Shown: positions 22,841 to 36,488 of the stretch, piece after piece
Numbering within the stretch: the first letter of the stretch is position 1
Layout of the letters: each line of letters opens with the position of its first letter
NCBI GenBank assembly: GCA_033060915.1
Contig: CM065388.1
Location: 29,699,001-29,763,000 of the forward strand
DNA: 64,000 nucleotides
DNA from: Euryodendron excelsum
Taxonomy: Eukaryota > Streptophyta > Magnoliopsida > Ericales > Pentaphylacaceae
Direction: 5' to 3'
Program-made: the position numbers and the translations under genes
The notes under the pieces: generated by a model
Database searches by the model: none
Told to the model about the DNA's origin: nothing
Seen by the model: the letters and a program-made list of their open reading frames with translations, nothing else

Positions 22841-23303
22841 TCTCGAAAGGTTATATGAAATTAACATATTGTCGGCCTGAATAGCCTTTCTAGTTCGTAA
22901 GATATGGGCTTCCAAAGTTGCAGCTCTACATGCTTCAGTAACTTGTACCACTGCTTTAGCAGCTTGTTCCTTGACAGCAACCTCTTAAAACCTATGATTA
23001 AATTACATTCGAAATCATTCCATTTAAGCTCAAAACCATTCAAATACTTGGGCCACCGTTCGAACGCCAGAGATGACCGTTTGAATGCTGCGTCGAAAGC
23101 ACTTCGAACCTGATTTTAGCATGACACCATTCGTCGTACTGTTCGAACGCTTCTGTATACCGTTCGAATGCCCTTGAAGATCGTTCGAATGCCTATTCTG
23201 TTTCAGCGTGAATTTATCCCTTTTTAACAAGGATTCCTAAAAATAAGCACAAACCTAAGTTAGTACGAATTAGGATTAAAAATAACATAATTAAACATAT
23301 TAC
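22841..23303 (-). other. Unassigned block with TTCGAA palindromes and a short open frame
   Basis: It separates the foreign element from the 5' exon of the PMD relic. On the minus strand 22985-22848 is open and would encode EVAVKEQAAKAVVQVTEACR followed by about 25 more residues, Ala-rich and helical in look. Between 23050 and 23190 the words GTTCGAACG or GTTCGAATG recur about six times at irregular spacing. I recognise neither part. Confidence 0.4.
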
Positions 23304-23347
23304 CAAACTAACACCTCTCAAAACCATCGTCACCCGCATCAACCATC
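23304..23347 (-). pseudogene. Start of the antisense PMD gene in the old element
   Basis: On the minus strand a 3' splice site TTTTCAG/G (AG at 23349-23348) precedes ATG at 23346 and codons MVDAGDDGFERC, then a stop. E1 has TTTTCAG/G and MADTGDDGSERR at the same place. The rest of the N-terminal half is absent, replaced by the block at 22841-23303. Confidence 0.75.
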
Positions 23348-23748
23348 CTGAAAATCAAATCAAGGTAAGCACATCAACATATGATAAGTAAAGTTCAAAA
23401 GGACAAGAGGTATGAAAAAAGAAAAAGAATGAATGACATAAGTCCTAACAAAATCTACTCAAAATCAATTCTCAAAAAGATTTCCTAACTTTTTCCTTTA
23501 AAACTCCATTTTCAAAATCAATTCTCAAAAGGTTTCAATTAAAATCCGTCTCAAAACTTTTCTAAGCCTCTTCTTCAAAAGATTCTATTCCAATCAAGTT
23601 TCAAAATTTTCTAAAAGCTTTTTCCCTTAAAAAAGTCTTGTTCAAAACCAATCCTTAAAAATTTTTAAGGTTTCAATCCTCAAAATTCTTTTCTTCCAAA
23701 GTTTTTATCAATTTCAAAATTTTCTAAATTCAAAATCCATTTTCAAAG

Positions 23749-26700
23749 TGTTGCACCCCAATTTTTTGCACTCGAGGAAAATACGCACAAGTGAGAAAAA
23801 CACAATACTCTCTTGTTAGAACTCATCCTCTTAGAAAGACGAGTGCGACTAGGTTTGAACTCGAAATTGATTTGATTAAGGGCTTTTAGAAAATATTTGG
23901 AATCGCCATCTAACTTGGTTAAGGTGAGTTAGGTCACCTAAAACAAAGTACAATCCAAATATTAAACTTAGAGTTTTTAAAAAAGAATTTGAAAACTTCC
24001 TCAAGAGAGGGTTTTTAAAAAAAAAAAACAAGTTGTTTGACAACGTTTGGAAAGATTTAACCCCTTTTTGAAAATAACTCCATTTTTTGTCTTTAGAAAC
24101 AGTGATTCTAGGTTCAGAGGTTGATTACGTATAGGGAAGATATCTTAAGATTATCACCCTATCCCGCCCTTGTGGTACTTACATGTCTATTCACTCTAGG
24201 TTCACTCATTTAGAATCTTTGATTAACAAATGTCCAATTATATCTACTTTGAAAAGAATTTTAGAAAGAAGTTTGATATGATGCATAATATGCAAGTGCA
24301 AAAAAAAGATTTGATTTTAAAAATATACTTGAAGAAAGATTTAAAGCTTGAAAAAGGTTATTGAATTGAAAATTTAAAAAAAGTTGTGGAATTAGAAACT
24401 TGAAAAAGATTATAAAACTGAAAATTTAAAAAAAAGTTGTGGCAACACCCATGAGGGTTGCCTACGTATCCCTTTGTTGGGAATTAGGTTAGTCGTAGTT
24501 TAGACTCAGGGTCCAATTGAAAATAGAGACTTTTAGATTTTTGAAAAGTTTAACTTGAAAAGATTTGATTTGAACTTTGAATAGAAGATTTCAAATTGGA
24601 CTTTGATTTGAAATCGAACTTGGAGTTAAAATTTAAACTTGAAATTGATTTTGATTTGAAATTGAATTTGAGGATTTGAAATTAATTTTGATTTGAAAAG
24701 ATTGAACTTTGAAGTAAAACTTGGTCTTGATTTGGAAAGATTGAGTTGAACTTTGAAAACACCCTGACTTAAATTGAAGTTTGAAAACATCTTGGTTTAG
24801 GAAAAAGTTTAGAAGAGAGGCTTCGAAAAGAACTTAAGCTTCCTAACTTTAGGGTTAGGGTTGAACTAGGGTTTAGACCTCCTAAGGTTTAGGTAACCTA
24901 AGGTTGGACCATGTAATTGAATTGGAAAGATTTGATTTTATCTTGAAAAATTGGATTAACGAAACTTTTATCTTAGAAAATTGAGAGTTAGGAAAGATGA
25001 GATTTAAGATAGATTTAAAAAGGATTTGATTTAAATCAGAAACACTTAACTTGAAAAAGATTTGACTTGAATAATTGATTTGAAAGAATTTAGAAAGTTA
25101 GAATTTATAAAAGAATGGATTTTGAAAAGCTTTAAATTAGGAAAATTTCAAAATAAAAAAGTTCCTTCTTAGGAAAATATTAATTTTGGAAAGATTTGAA
25201 TTTTGGAAAGAAAATTTTGAACTTAGAAAGATTTAGAAGTATAAATTTTAAGAAAAATTTGAAAGCTTGGATTTAGGAAGAATTTGAAAGATTTGATAAG
25301 TTGAGTTTAGAAAGTTAAGATTTGAAAAGGTTTGAAATTTGAAAAGGTTGGAAGGTTTGAAATTAGGAAAGGTTAGAAGGTTTGGACTCGGAAAGACTTC
25401 AATTAGGAAAGATTAAAATTAGAAAAGATTTTATTCCTATTTCCTAAAGTAGAAGATTGAATTTTATTTTAAAAAGTAGATGATTTGATGTTTTCAAAAT
25501 TGGAGAATTTGATTTGGTTTCCTAAATTGAAAGATTTGACATGAAATTGGAAAGGTTGAGTTTTAGAAATCTTGGATTTGAAAATCTATGATTTGGTGTA
25601 GAGGTTTTGAAAATCTAAGATTTGAAATAGAAATTGGCTTTAGAAACCTATGATTTGAGGAAAAATAGGAAGTTATGATTTTAAGAAAGAAGCTAGGGTT
25701 TCCTATTCATGGATTCTAGGGCTTGACTTCGACTCCAAGAAAAAGAGTTTTTGAAAATGAGATTTTTGAAAAGAGTTTTTATGAAAGAGATTTTTGAAAA
25801 ATAATTTGGAAAGAGGTTTGGATATGGACTTTCACAAATATTTCACTTTCCTAAAATAATTCTAACCATGAAAAGATTAGAACCATTCTAGGGTTGTGAT
25901 TTTGAAAACAACAAAGATTTGATATATGGACCAAAATGATCACATTGAATATCACACCTTCCTAAAACAACCCTAACCATAGAATGGCTAGAATCATCTT
26001 AAGATTGTGGTTTTAATGAAAACAATTTTAGGGTTTATACCCAAAATATGGACCTTGATAGTCACATTGAATATAGCATTTTTCTAAAATAACCCTAACC
26101 ATGGAATGGCTAGAATTACTTTAGGAATGTGATTTTGAAAACTAGTTTGAAAAAGAAGATTTTGAATATAAGTTTTGAAAGAGAGTTTTGATGCAAGTTT
26201 AAAAACAACTTTGAAAGCGATTTTTAATGGATGTATGAAAATGATATACACAATGCAGAAAAGATCATGAACATACAAGGCTAGACTTCACCATATAATC
26301 AAGGGGGCCAAACCTACAGTACGATGGCCTTCAACAATTCTTTCTAGGCATGAATCAGAGAATCCCTTGTTTCAAGTATGCAAGAAAAGGAGGTAGAAGA
26401 TAGGGATTAAAATAAAAGAAAGCCCAAGTGGGTTAGGAGAGAGAAGAGAGAGGGAGGAATTACATAAAAATAAATAAAAAGCCTACCTTGTCTTCTTCTT
26501 GCTTTACTTGCTTTGTTTGCTTTACTTGCTTGAACCTTGAGCCTTAAGAGTTTCGAAGTTGCAGAACTTGAGTCTTCAATGGATGCTTTGGACGCTTGTG
26601 TTTGAATATAGAAGGTGTATAGAGGCTAGGGTTTGAGTGTATGGAGGCTAAGTCTTGAAGAGGATTAAGAGGGCTAGGGTTTGGAGAGACTTCGAGCTCT

Positions 26701-28448
26701 GAATTTCGAGAGACAGAGTTTCTGAACTATGTTTGCAGACCCATAATACACAGGGGGAGGATTTGTATTTATAGGCAAACAAAACAGCCTTGGCGCCTGT
26801 TACAGTGGCATCAGGGCAAAATTGCCATTGGCACCACTAAGAGTGGCACCAAGCCAATAAAGCAAAATTGCCACTGGCAACACTAAGAGTGGCGTTAGGC
26901 CATTTATTGGCTTAGCATCACTGCTAATGGCTCCAGCCACTTAGGAAAGTTTTTAGAGTGGTAAGAAATGTATGTTTTGACCCTTAGGACGCAAGGCAGA
27001 AGATTTGGGCGCCTATCCTAGTTACTATCATGTATTTTTGGCTTAACTCTACTAGGAGTGACTCCGAAAAGTCTAGGAGAGTGTCCCAGAGGTAACTAGC
27101 TTGAGAAATATTGTTAGAATAATTGAAAAGGTCAACCAACCCACCAATGATAAAACAGTCAATTGAATTGGGAAAACCTTACAATGGATTCGAAGCGACC
27201 CATGAGAAGGCTTAAAGGTTGGAAACACTATTGAGAGTGTTTTGAAGGGTTGCTGGTTTGATACTCAGAACCGGTGTAGTTGGAAAAGACGACTGGCCCA
27301 CTAGGGGCAAAATAGTCATTTTGCATTGGTATTGCCAGAATGGACTTGGAATGATCTAGAAAGGTGTTAGAAGATTCAGAGTACTATTAGAAGCATCCTT
27401 GGGGAGGTTACTGGGTTGATAACCAGAGCCGGTGTGGTTCCCGGAGGCAATCAGATGCCTAGGGGCAAAATAGTCATTTTAACCAGATGGCCTTGGAATT
27501 AATCCAGAACCGACTGGAAGGCACTTAAACATACCGGATTGTCTTTGAGACAATCTTGGAATAGTAGACTTATCACTCTGAAGGCTTAAGTACTTTCTCG
27601 AGAAGCATGCCAAAAAGGCCCAATAGGCAGTTTGGTCATTTTTCACCGGAATGGGCTGGCAGGCGCTAGTGTTGACCTGGGTTTTGAGTGTTTCCATCAC
27701 TTTGACAGTGTGTGACGAGTTGGTTTCCAAAAATAGCCCATCCTTTGGTAAACGTGTCATAGGCCAAGAGGTGTGTTCGGTCCCGTGACATATGGGTTTT
27801 GTTGGTAATTCCCAATGTCGATCTATTTATGATTGTTTCTTCCACTCTGATGGTTATGATGTTTGCTAGTGTTTTCGCCACTCTAACTGTGTGCGTTCAT
27901 TTTAGAGACTTCTTGATCTTGAAAAGCTGCTAGATGGACTTATCATCTAAGGAATCAACTTTCTCGAAAAACGTACCGAATAACGGACATTGTACATTGG
28001 CGAGTTAGCATGCGCCAGAAGTGAACCGTTCTACTATCTCGGGGACTTGGGTTCTGTCCTAATGGTCGGGTTTGAAGGGACTTACTATTCCGAAGAGTTT
28101 TTCTCGATAAACATGTCAGAGTAGATGGATTTATCATCTGAGATGTCAACTTTATCAAAAGACGTGCAAGATTGAGTTTGATTGATCTGAATTGAAATTG
28201 GAACTGGAATTGAGGTTGAAATAAGGACTTACGGTTTTCAGGAAGGCATGCCAATTAGAATTGGACGGAGCAATGCCCCAAGAACATTTTGGTCATTTTG
28301 CCTTCATTGGGCTCGACGGGCCTACGAAGTGATTGATTTTACTGGATTAAGTCTGGAAAATTGGTTTGGATTTGAATGTCTCTGTCGGTTTGAATGTGAG
28401 TCCGGTCGGGCCCGAGATTGCCAAGCAGGCAAAAATGGGGTAATTACA
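23749..28448 (-). repeat. Solo LTR L4 (4700 bp), TSD CAAAG
   Basis: Plus-strand start TGTTGCACCCC and end GGTAATTACA are diverged versions of the family termini. CAAAG is found at 23744-23748 and 28449-28453. It carries TATAAATA (minus, 26773-26766), the leader donor at 26486 and GA-rich repeats at 24530-25830. Its promoter palindromes are decayed to GGCACC and AGTGGCACC. It lies inside the presumed leader intron of the old antisense gene. Confidence 0.93.
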
Positions 28449-28453
28449 CAAAG

Positions 28454-29846
28454 GTTTTCCAAACTTTTCTTTTAAAAGTTTTATCCAAAATTCCATTTTC
28501 AAAGATTTTTCAAAGTTTTATTTTTAAAAAGTTTTATTCTAAGCCCCTCGAGTTTCTCGGGGCCTTCTCTGCCAAAAAGGTCCCATATTCAAAGGTTTTA
28601 CCTCTTTTTTTTTTTCAAAAAGATTTCATTTCAAACTTTTCAACTCTTTCCTCATTTTGAAAATTTTCAACTAAGTTTCTCAGGGCCTTCTCTGCCAAAA
28701 AGGCCCTATCCTTAAAGGTTTTATATCTTTTTCCTTCAAAAATATTTTTATTTCAAAAAATTTCTAACTTCTTCATTAATTTCAAAAAATTTCAGCAAAG
28801 TCTCATTTATAAATGGCTGGTACAATGCCCGGGACGTGGCAACAGAGCACAAGCTGTGTACCCCACAGCATCACAATCATATAGCACCAACACATATAGA
28901 ACAATCTGTGCACTTTCCTAAGATTTTCAAATTTCCAAGCACCTATTTGATTTTCCAAAAATTCAAAGATTTTTAAAATTGTTACAAAATCTCTCAAGAC
29001 TACTTCGAATATTTTCTAAAATGTGCTCATTTTTTTCTAAGGTCAAATTCAAACATTTTCATCAATTTCTCAATTTTTCTTATTTTTTTAGTTCAAAAAG
29101 TTTTCAGAAAATCACAAAATTTCATATCGTTATTCAACACATTTTTCAAAGGCATATGATGCAAAAATATAGCGAGAAAACCCAATACCTAAGGCTGTAA
29201 GAGCAAATTTTTAATTTTTGCAAAAACGCCTCTTTAAATAAACATGAAAAACTGCTCAAACTCAATCAAACAGGCATTAAAATGCGAAAACAACACCTCC
29301 AGAAAGTTCAAAACACATCAAAATATCAATTTTGACTATATGCATGACTTAAACGAAGTTCTACACATCGAAATCAACACAAAACAAAAACTTACCTCTT
29401 AGAATTCTCCGGCAAAATCTTCTTCTCCGGCGACAATTTCGATGACGGTGATTATTTTTGGCAACTCTCTGGTATCTCCCAAAGTTTCACCTTCAATGCA
29501 CAAGTCTCACTTAAACACACAAAGAAGCTCTCAAATAATCAAAAACTCCTCGAACCTATAAGCCCTAAAAGTGAGGTTGCGGAGGTTTTATTTCCAAAGC
29601 CAACTAGTGGCGCCAAGGCAATTTTAAGCCTATAGTGGCGCCACAGTCAAGTTTTGGGCAACTTCGCCCCTTTTCCTGTCAAAATCTGATTTTAAATGCC
29701 CCTTTGGGCGAAATTGCCATTTTCAAGCTCCAGTCTTCAAAAGTTTTCAATTTTCATCCCTCCGATTGTCTTGCGGTCAACATGGGACTCTTACTTTATC
29801 GTTTTCTGTCTTTAACAAGCAAAGACAAAAAAAAAAAAGGAGAAGT
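28454..29846 (+). mobile_element. 3' internal region of the old element (between antisense exon and L5)
   Basis: It aligns with 51540-52705 of E1. A minus-strand splice donor GTAAGTTT starts at 29395, where E1 has GTGAGTTT. GGCGCC repeats occur at about 29605-29645, and a polypurine tract (AAAGACAAAAAAAAAAAAGG) at 29821-29840 leads into L5. No sense gene is visible. Confidence 0.75.
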
Positions 29847-31018
29847 TGTAAGCACCCCATTTTTGCCCGCTCGACAATCTCCAATCCAACTAGACTCACA
29901 TTCAAGCCAACACAAACACATTCAAGTCCAACCCATTTTTCCAGACTTAATCCAATCAATCAATTGCTTTACGGGCCCACCGGGCCTAATATAGCCAAAA
30001 TAACCACAATGCCCTTGCAGCATTACTTGGTCCAATTCTAGTTGGCACATCTTCCTAAAAATAGTAAATCCCTATTTCAACCTCAATTCCAGTCCAAATC
30101 AATCAAACTCAAATAGGCACGTCTTTTGAGAAAGTTGATTCTTCAGATGGTAAGTCCATCCAGTCTTACCAAGAAAAATCCTCGGAACGGCAATTCCCTT
30201 TAAACCTGTCGACCAGGATGGAACCCAAGTCCCCGAGACGATAAAATGGTTCACTTCTAGCGCCTGCTAGCCCATCAATATAGAATGTCTGTTATCTGGC
30301 ATGTCTTTCAAGAAAGTTGATCCCTTAGATGATAAGTCCATCTAACAGCTTGTTGAGACCAAGCAATCTCCAGAATGAACGCACACCGTCAAAGTGTCGC
30401 CAACACTCACAAACATCGCAACCATCAGAGTGGTAGAAATACTGGCAAACAGGTCGATATTGGGAATTGCTAATAAACCTCCTATGTCATAGAACTGAAC
30501 ACGCCTCTTGGCTGTGACAGGTTTACTAAAGGACGAGATACCTTTGGAAACTAACTCATCACACACCGTTAGAGTGACAAAAACACTCAAAACCCAAGTC
30601 AACACCAATGCCTACTAGCCCACTCCGGTGAAAAATGACCAAATTGCCCCTCGGGCTCTTCCGGCATGCTTCTTGAGAAAGTACCTAAGTCCTCAAAATG
30701 GTAATCCTTAGAATGGTAAGTCCACCTTTCTAAGATTGTCCCAAAGGCAATCTAGCATGTTCAAATGTATTCCAGTCGGTTCCCAATCAATTTCGAGACC
30801 ATCCAGTCAAAATGACCATTTTATCCCTAGGCATTCGATTGCCTCCAAGAACCACACCAGCTCTGGGTATCAAACTGGTTACCTCTTGAGGATGCTTCTA
30901 ATAGTATTCTCAATCTTCTAACACCTTTTCCAGATCATTCCAAATCTATTTTGGTAAGCCTAGTGCAAAATGATTGTTTTGCCCTTAGTGGGCCGGTTGC
31001 CTTTTTCAACCACACCGG

Positions 31019-34000
31019 TGTAAGCACCCCATTTTTGACCGCTTGGCAGTCTACACTCCGTCCAGACTTGTTTTCAAGTCATTTTGGGCATATTCCAATC
31101 GAAACCAATTCTCTAGGTCCAAATTCCGTCTTTCCATCGCTTCGCAGGCCTGTCAGGCCCAAATAGAGGCAAAATGACCAAAATGCCCTTAGGGGCATTG
31201 TCCATTCTTATTTCAATTCCAATCCCCCTCTCGAGACAGTTTATTCCTCGAGACGGTCCGAGTAGCAAAACTACTCACAAAACCGTTAGAGTGGCAGAAA
31301 CACTCACAAAACTGATAAAGTAGCGAAAATACTCACAAAACCGTTAGAGTGGCGGAAACACTCAAAACCCAGGCACGTCTCTTCGGAGACGGTAAGACCC
31401 CTTTCCAATCCCTCTCTCGAGACAGTTTATTCCTCGAGACGGTCCGAGTAGCAAAACTACTCACAGAACCGTTAGAGTAGCGGAAATACTCACAGAACCG
31501 TTAAAGTAGCGGAAATACTCATAGAACCGTTAGAGTAGCGAAAATACTCACAGAACCGTTAGAGTAGCGGAAATACTCACAGAACCGTTAATGTAGCGGA
31601 AATACTCATAGAACCGTTAGAGTAGCGAAAATACTCACAGAACTGTTAGAGTAGCGGAAATACTCACAAATCATCAACCCCGTCCGAGTAGCGGAAATAC
31701 TCAACCCCGTCCGAGTAGCGAAAATACTCAACCCCGTCCGAGTAGCGAAAATACTCACAAATCATCAACCCCGTCCGAGTAACAGAAATACTCAACCCCG
31801 TCCGAGTAGCGGAAATACTCAACCCCGTCCGAGTAGCGAAAATACTCAACCCCGTCCGAGTAGCGAAAATACTCACAAATCATCAACCCCGTCCGAGTAG
31901 CAGAAATACTCAACCCCGTCCGAGTAGTGGAAATACTCAACCCCGTCCGAGTAGCGAAAATACTCACAAATCATCAACCCCGTCGGAGTAGCGGAAATAC
32001 TCACACCGTTAGAGTGGCGGAAACACTCAAAACCTAGGTCAACACCAGTGGCTGTTAGCCCACTTCGGTGAAAAATGACCAAATTACCCTTAGGACCTTT
32101 TTTGAGACTTTCCGGTCAAGATGACCATTTTGCCCCTAGGCATCCAGATGCCCCGGGAACCATACCGGCTCTGGGTATCAAACCGGTAACCCTTTGAGAT
32201 TGCTTTTTATAGTGCTCTCAACCTTCCCTTCTCTTTCTGGATCATTCCGAGTCAGTTCCGGCCAACCCGGTACAAAATGACCGTTTTGCCCTTGGAGGGC
32301 CGGTCTCCTTCTTCGACCATATCGACTTTGAGTATCAAACCGGTAATGACCCGAGAATACTTTTTATAGTATTCTCAACCTTCCTTTACCTTTCCGGATC
32401 ATTCTGAGTCAGTTCCGGCCAACCCGGTACAAGATGACCGTTTTGCCCCTAGAGGGCCGGTCTCCTTCTTCAACCACACCGGCTCTGGGTATCAAACCGT
32501 TAATGACCCGAGAATACTTTTAATAGTGTTCTCAACCTTCCTTTACCTTTCCGGACCATTCCAGGTCAGTTCCGGCAAACCCGGTACAAAATGACCATTT
32601 TACCCCTGGTGGGCTGGTCTCCTTTTCCGACCACGCCGGCTCTGGGTATCAAACCGGCAACCTCTGGGAACATTCTAAATAATGTTTCCAGATCCCAACT
32701 CTTCTTCCGGGACAGTTTGAGTCTGTCCCGGCAGTTTTCCGGTCCGGTTGATTGTTTTGCCCTTAAAGGCTCGGTCAACCTTTCTGACACATCTTATCCT
32801 CACTTTTCAAGTCAAATACCTCCAGGACACTATTTTAAGTGTTCCTACTCCCTTCCGGCCTTCCGGGTCATCCCCGGCTCCTTCAAATCATTCCCGGACT
32901 TTCCTGAGTCACTCCTAGTGAAGCCAGGCTAAAGTTTACATGGTAGTCACTAGTACAGGCGCCCAAATCTAGTCAAAGATACGTTGCTTGCCGACCTTAA
33001 TTGTTTCCTAAATGGCTGGCGCCACTACTAGTGGCGCCAAGCCAAAAAATGGCCTGGCGCCACTCCTAGTGGCGCTAGTGTATAATTTGGCCTAGCGCCA
33101 CTGCAACAGGCGCCAGGTTTGTCTTCCCTCTATAAATACAGAGCCTCGTTCAACGTGAAAAGGGTCTGCAAACTTAACCTAAAAATCCTATATTTCGATA
33201 CACAGAGCTCGAGCATCTCCAAAACCCTAGCCTCCCTAGGTTTTCCCCAAACCCTAGCCACTATACACAAACCCTAGCCTCCTATACACTCATACACTCC
33301 CCCATACACTCATACACTAGCCTTCAACCACCCTTCGAAGACTTGAAGAGCTGCCATCCAAAGCTTGAAGACAACCCTTGAAGACTGAAGAAGAAGATCA
33401 AGACAAAGACCGAAGACCGAAGACAAGCAAGGCGCGCAAATTAAAGAAGATACAAGGTAGGCTCCCTGTTTAATTTTCTGCACTTCCCCCCTCTCTCTTC
33501 TTTCTCCAACCCACTTGGGTTTTCTCTATTTTAATCCCCCATCTCTTTCCCCCCCTTTCTTTGCATGCTTGAAATAAGGGGATTCCCGGTCCATGTGTAG
33601 GATTGGACTATTGGAGAGTCACCGTATCGGGGGCTTTCTTCTAGTCTAACCAAAGACCACGTGGGTCCGGCCCCCTTGATTATGTGGTGAAGCCTTAACC
33701 TTGTATGTTCACGACCCCAAATTGCATTATGCATATCATAGTCTTGCATCTTCCAAAATTCGTTTTCAAAAAGTTGTTTTCAAAAATCGTTTTCAAACTT
33801 GTTTTCAAAATTGCATCAAAAGCTCTTTTTCAAAAACATGTTTTCAAAATCACAATCCTAGGGTGATTCTAGCCTTTCCATGGCTAGGGTTGCTTTAGGA
33901 AAGTGTTACATTAAAAGTGACCTTTTGGTCTATATTTTCAAATCTTGTTGTTTTCAAAACCGCTTTCCTAAAGTGGTTCTAGCCTTCTTATGATTAGAAT

Positions 34001-36488
34001 TACTTTAGGAAAGTGAGATGTTTTTACACCTTCTAAAAACTCTCTTTAAAAATCTCTTCCTAAAAATCTCTTTTCCAACATACTTTCCTAAAGCTCTTCT
34101 CTCCAAAATGATTTTCAAAAACTCCCTTCAAAAATCTGTTTTTCAAAACTCTCTTTTTCAACTCCTCTCCAAAATCTTTTCCTCAAAATTCACTTTCTAA
34201 AAATACTCCCTAGATTCACCTTCCTAAAAACTCTCTTCAAAAACCTTTCTAAATCTTCCTTCTAGAAACTCCCCTCTAGGATTTTTCCTCCCAAAATCTA
34301 TGTTTCCAAAAACACACTTTCCAAAAACTCCTTCCTAGGATTCCCTTCTAGAAAATCTACGTTTCTAAGAACACGCTTTCCAAAAACTCTTTTTTTAGAG
34401 CCCAAGTCAAGTCTTAGAGCCCACAATTAAGAAACCCTAATTTTCTTTCCAAAAACATGATTTTCAAACTTTGCCCCAAACCTAGGTTTCCAAAATCTTT
34501 TGTTTTCTACATCAAAACTATACATGTTTTCAAAACCTCTTTTCTACGTCAAAACCACAATTTTTCAAAACTAGGATTTCTAGAATCTCCCTTTCCAAAT
34601 CCTTGTCAAATCAAATCTTCCCTTTAAGAAACCAAATCCAATCTCCCCGTTTAAGAAACTAAATCCAATCCTCCGTTTTTGGAAACAAATCCCAAACCTT
34701 TCCTAATTCAACTTCTTCCTAATTTCCTGCCTTCCTAAACCATAAGTTTCCTAAACCTAAATTTTAAATCTTTCCTTAAATTTCAAAATCCAACCCTTTC
34801 TTAATTCGAATCCTTCCTAAACTTCCGTTTTCCTAAATCTTAAACTTGAACATAAAAATCTTTCCTAAACTTTAAAACTCAACTTTCAAATGTTTCCTAG
34901 TTCAACCCTTTCCTAATTCTACCCCTTTCCAAAATCTTTTTCAAATCCAAGCTTTCAAACCTTTCTTAAACTCAAACCTTTCCTAATTTCAAGATTTTCT
35001 AAAACTCTAAAACTTTCTAAATCCTAAACTTTCTAAATTTCAAATTTTTCTAAATTCAAAGTTTCCTAAATTCAAAACTTTCTTAAGATAAATTTTCTTA
35101 AACTTCCAAACTTTTTAAATTCTAAACTTTCCAAAACTTCAAAATCTTTTCAAATCTAAGACTTTTCTAAACTCAAAACTTTCTTAATTCAAACATTTTC
35201 TAAACTAAAAACTTTTCTTTTTAAAACCTTTCTTAAAACGGAACTTTCTTATTTTCAAAACTTCCTTGTTTTCAAAACTTTCCAAATTCAAAACTTCCCT
35301 TTTTCAAAACATTTCTAAATTCAAAACTTTCCGATTTTCAAAACTTTCTTAAATTCAAAACTTTCCTAATTCGAAAACTTTCCAAAAATAAAACTTTCCT
35401 AATTCGAAACTTTCCTAAATCGGACCTTTCCTAATTTGAACATCTCCTAAAATCCAATCTTTCCAAATCTTCCAAGCCAAGTCAAATCTTTCCTAAGTCT
35501 AGGTTTTCTTAAACCTTCTTATTCCAAAACAAGTCCAAATCTATCTTTTCAAATCAAAGTCCTCAATTTCCAATTTCCAATCTCCTCTTCTAATTTCAAA
35601 TCCAATTCAATTTCCAATTCAATTTCCTTCTTCAATCCAACCTTCTATTTTCAATCGGACTCCGGTCCGAACTACGACTGACCTGATTCCCCCAAAGGGA
35701 TACGTAGGCAACCTTCATAGGTGCGATCACAATACTTTTCAAACTTTCAATTCCACCCTCATGGGTGCGGTTTCAAAAATCTTTTCAAATCTCAAATTCC
35801 AATTTTTCAATTTCAAATTTTCTATTTTCAAATTTCTATTTCCAAATTTTCAAACTTTCCAATTTCAATTCCATCTCTTTAAATTTATTTTCAAATCAAA
35901 TCAATCTCTTTCCAAATCTATTTTTCAATTCTCTTATTTTGCACTTGCATATCATGCATCATGTTAGTTTTCAAACATTGTTTTTCAAAGTGGATAGGGT
36001 TGAACATTTGTTAATTAAAGACTCGCATAGATGAATCTAGGGTAGATTGACATGTAGGTATCGAAAGGGCGGGGTAGGGTGATAGCTTAGTGCGTCTTCC
36101 CTACACGTAACCAACCTCCGAACCTAGATCACTAATTTCAAACACCAAACAGAGTTATTTTTCTAAAAAAGGGCTAAATGTTTTCCAAAGGTTGCCAAAC
36201 AACCCGTCTTCCTTAAAAACCCTCTCTTGAGGAGATGTTTTTCAAAATCGTTTTCCAAAACCCTAAGTGTAGTCTTCGGATTATGCTTAGTTTTTAGGTG
36301 ACCTAACTCACCTTAATCAAGTTAGGTGGCGACTCTAAATGTTTTTCAAAAGCCCTTTATTCAAAATCAATTTTCAATTCAAACTTAGTCGCACTCATTC
36401 TTCTAGGAGGGTGAGTTCTAACGAGAGAGTACAGCATTTTTCCCGCTTGGGTGAGTATTCCTCGAGTGCGAAAAATCTGGGCGCGACA
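31019..36488 (+). repeat. Solo LTR L6 (5470 bp), TSD ACCGG
   Basis: Starts TGTAAGCACCCC and ends GGGCGCGACA; ACCGG occurs at 31014-31018 and 36489-36493. It is the longest LTR here because its arrays are long: hairpin array 31255-32020 and about four 160-bp units at 32110-32930. Leader donor at 33457, CT-rich stretch 34020-35660. No internal sequence is attached. Confidence 0.95.
33018..33138 (+). promoter_or_regulatory. LTR promoter of L6: palindromes and intact TATA box
   Basis: 33018-33038 is a perfect palindrome: GGCGCCACTA, one base, then its complement. Two further GGCGCC/GGCGCT pairs follow (33055-33115), then TATAAATA at 33131-33138. This is the best-preserved copy of the promoter cassette in the window. 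Confidence 0.85.

Noticed and set aside
31664..32082. Repetitive 70-codon frames in the LTR hairpin array
   Set aside because: They are translations of the 30-bp tandem unit on one strand and change with copy number.
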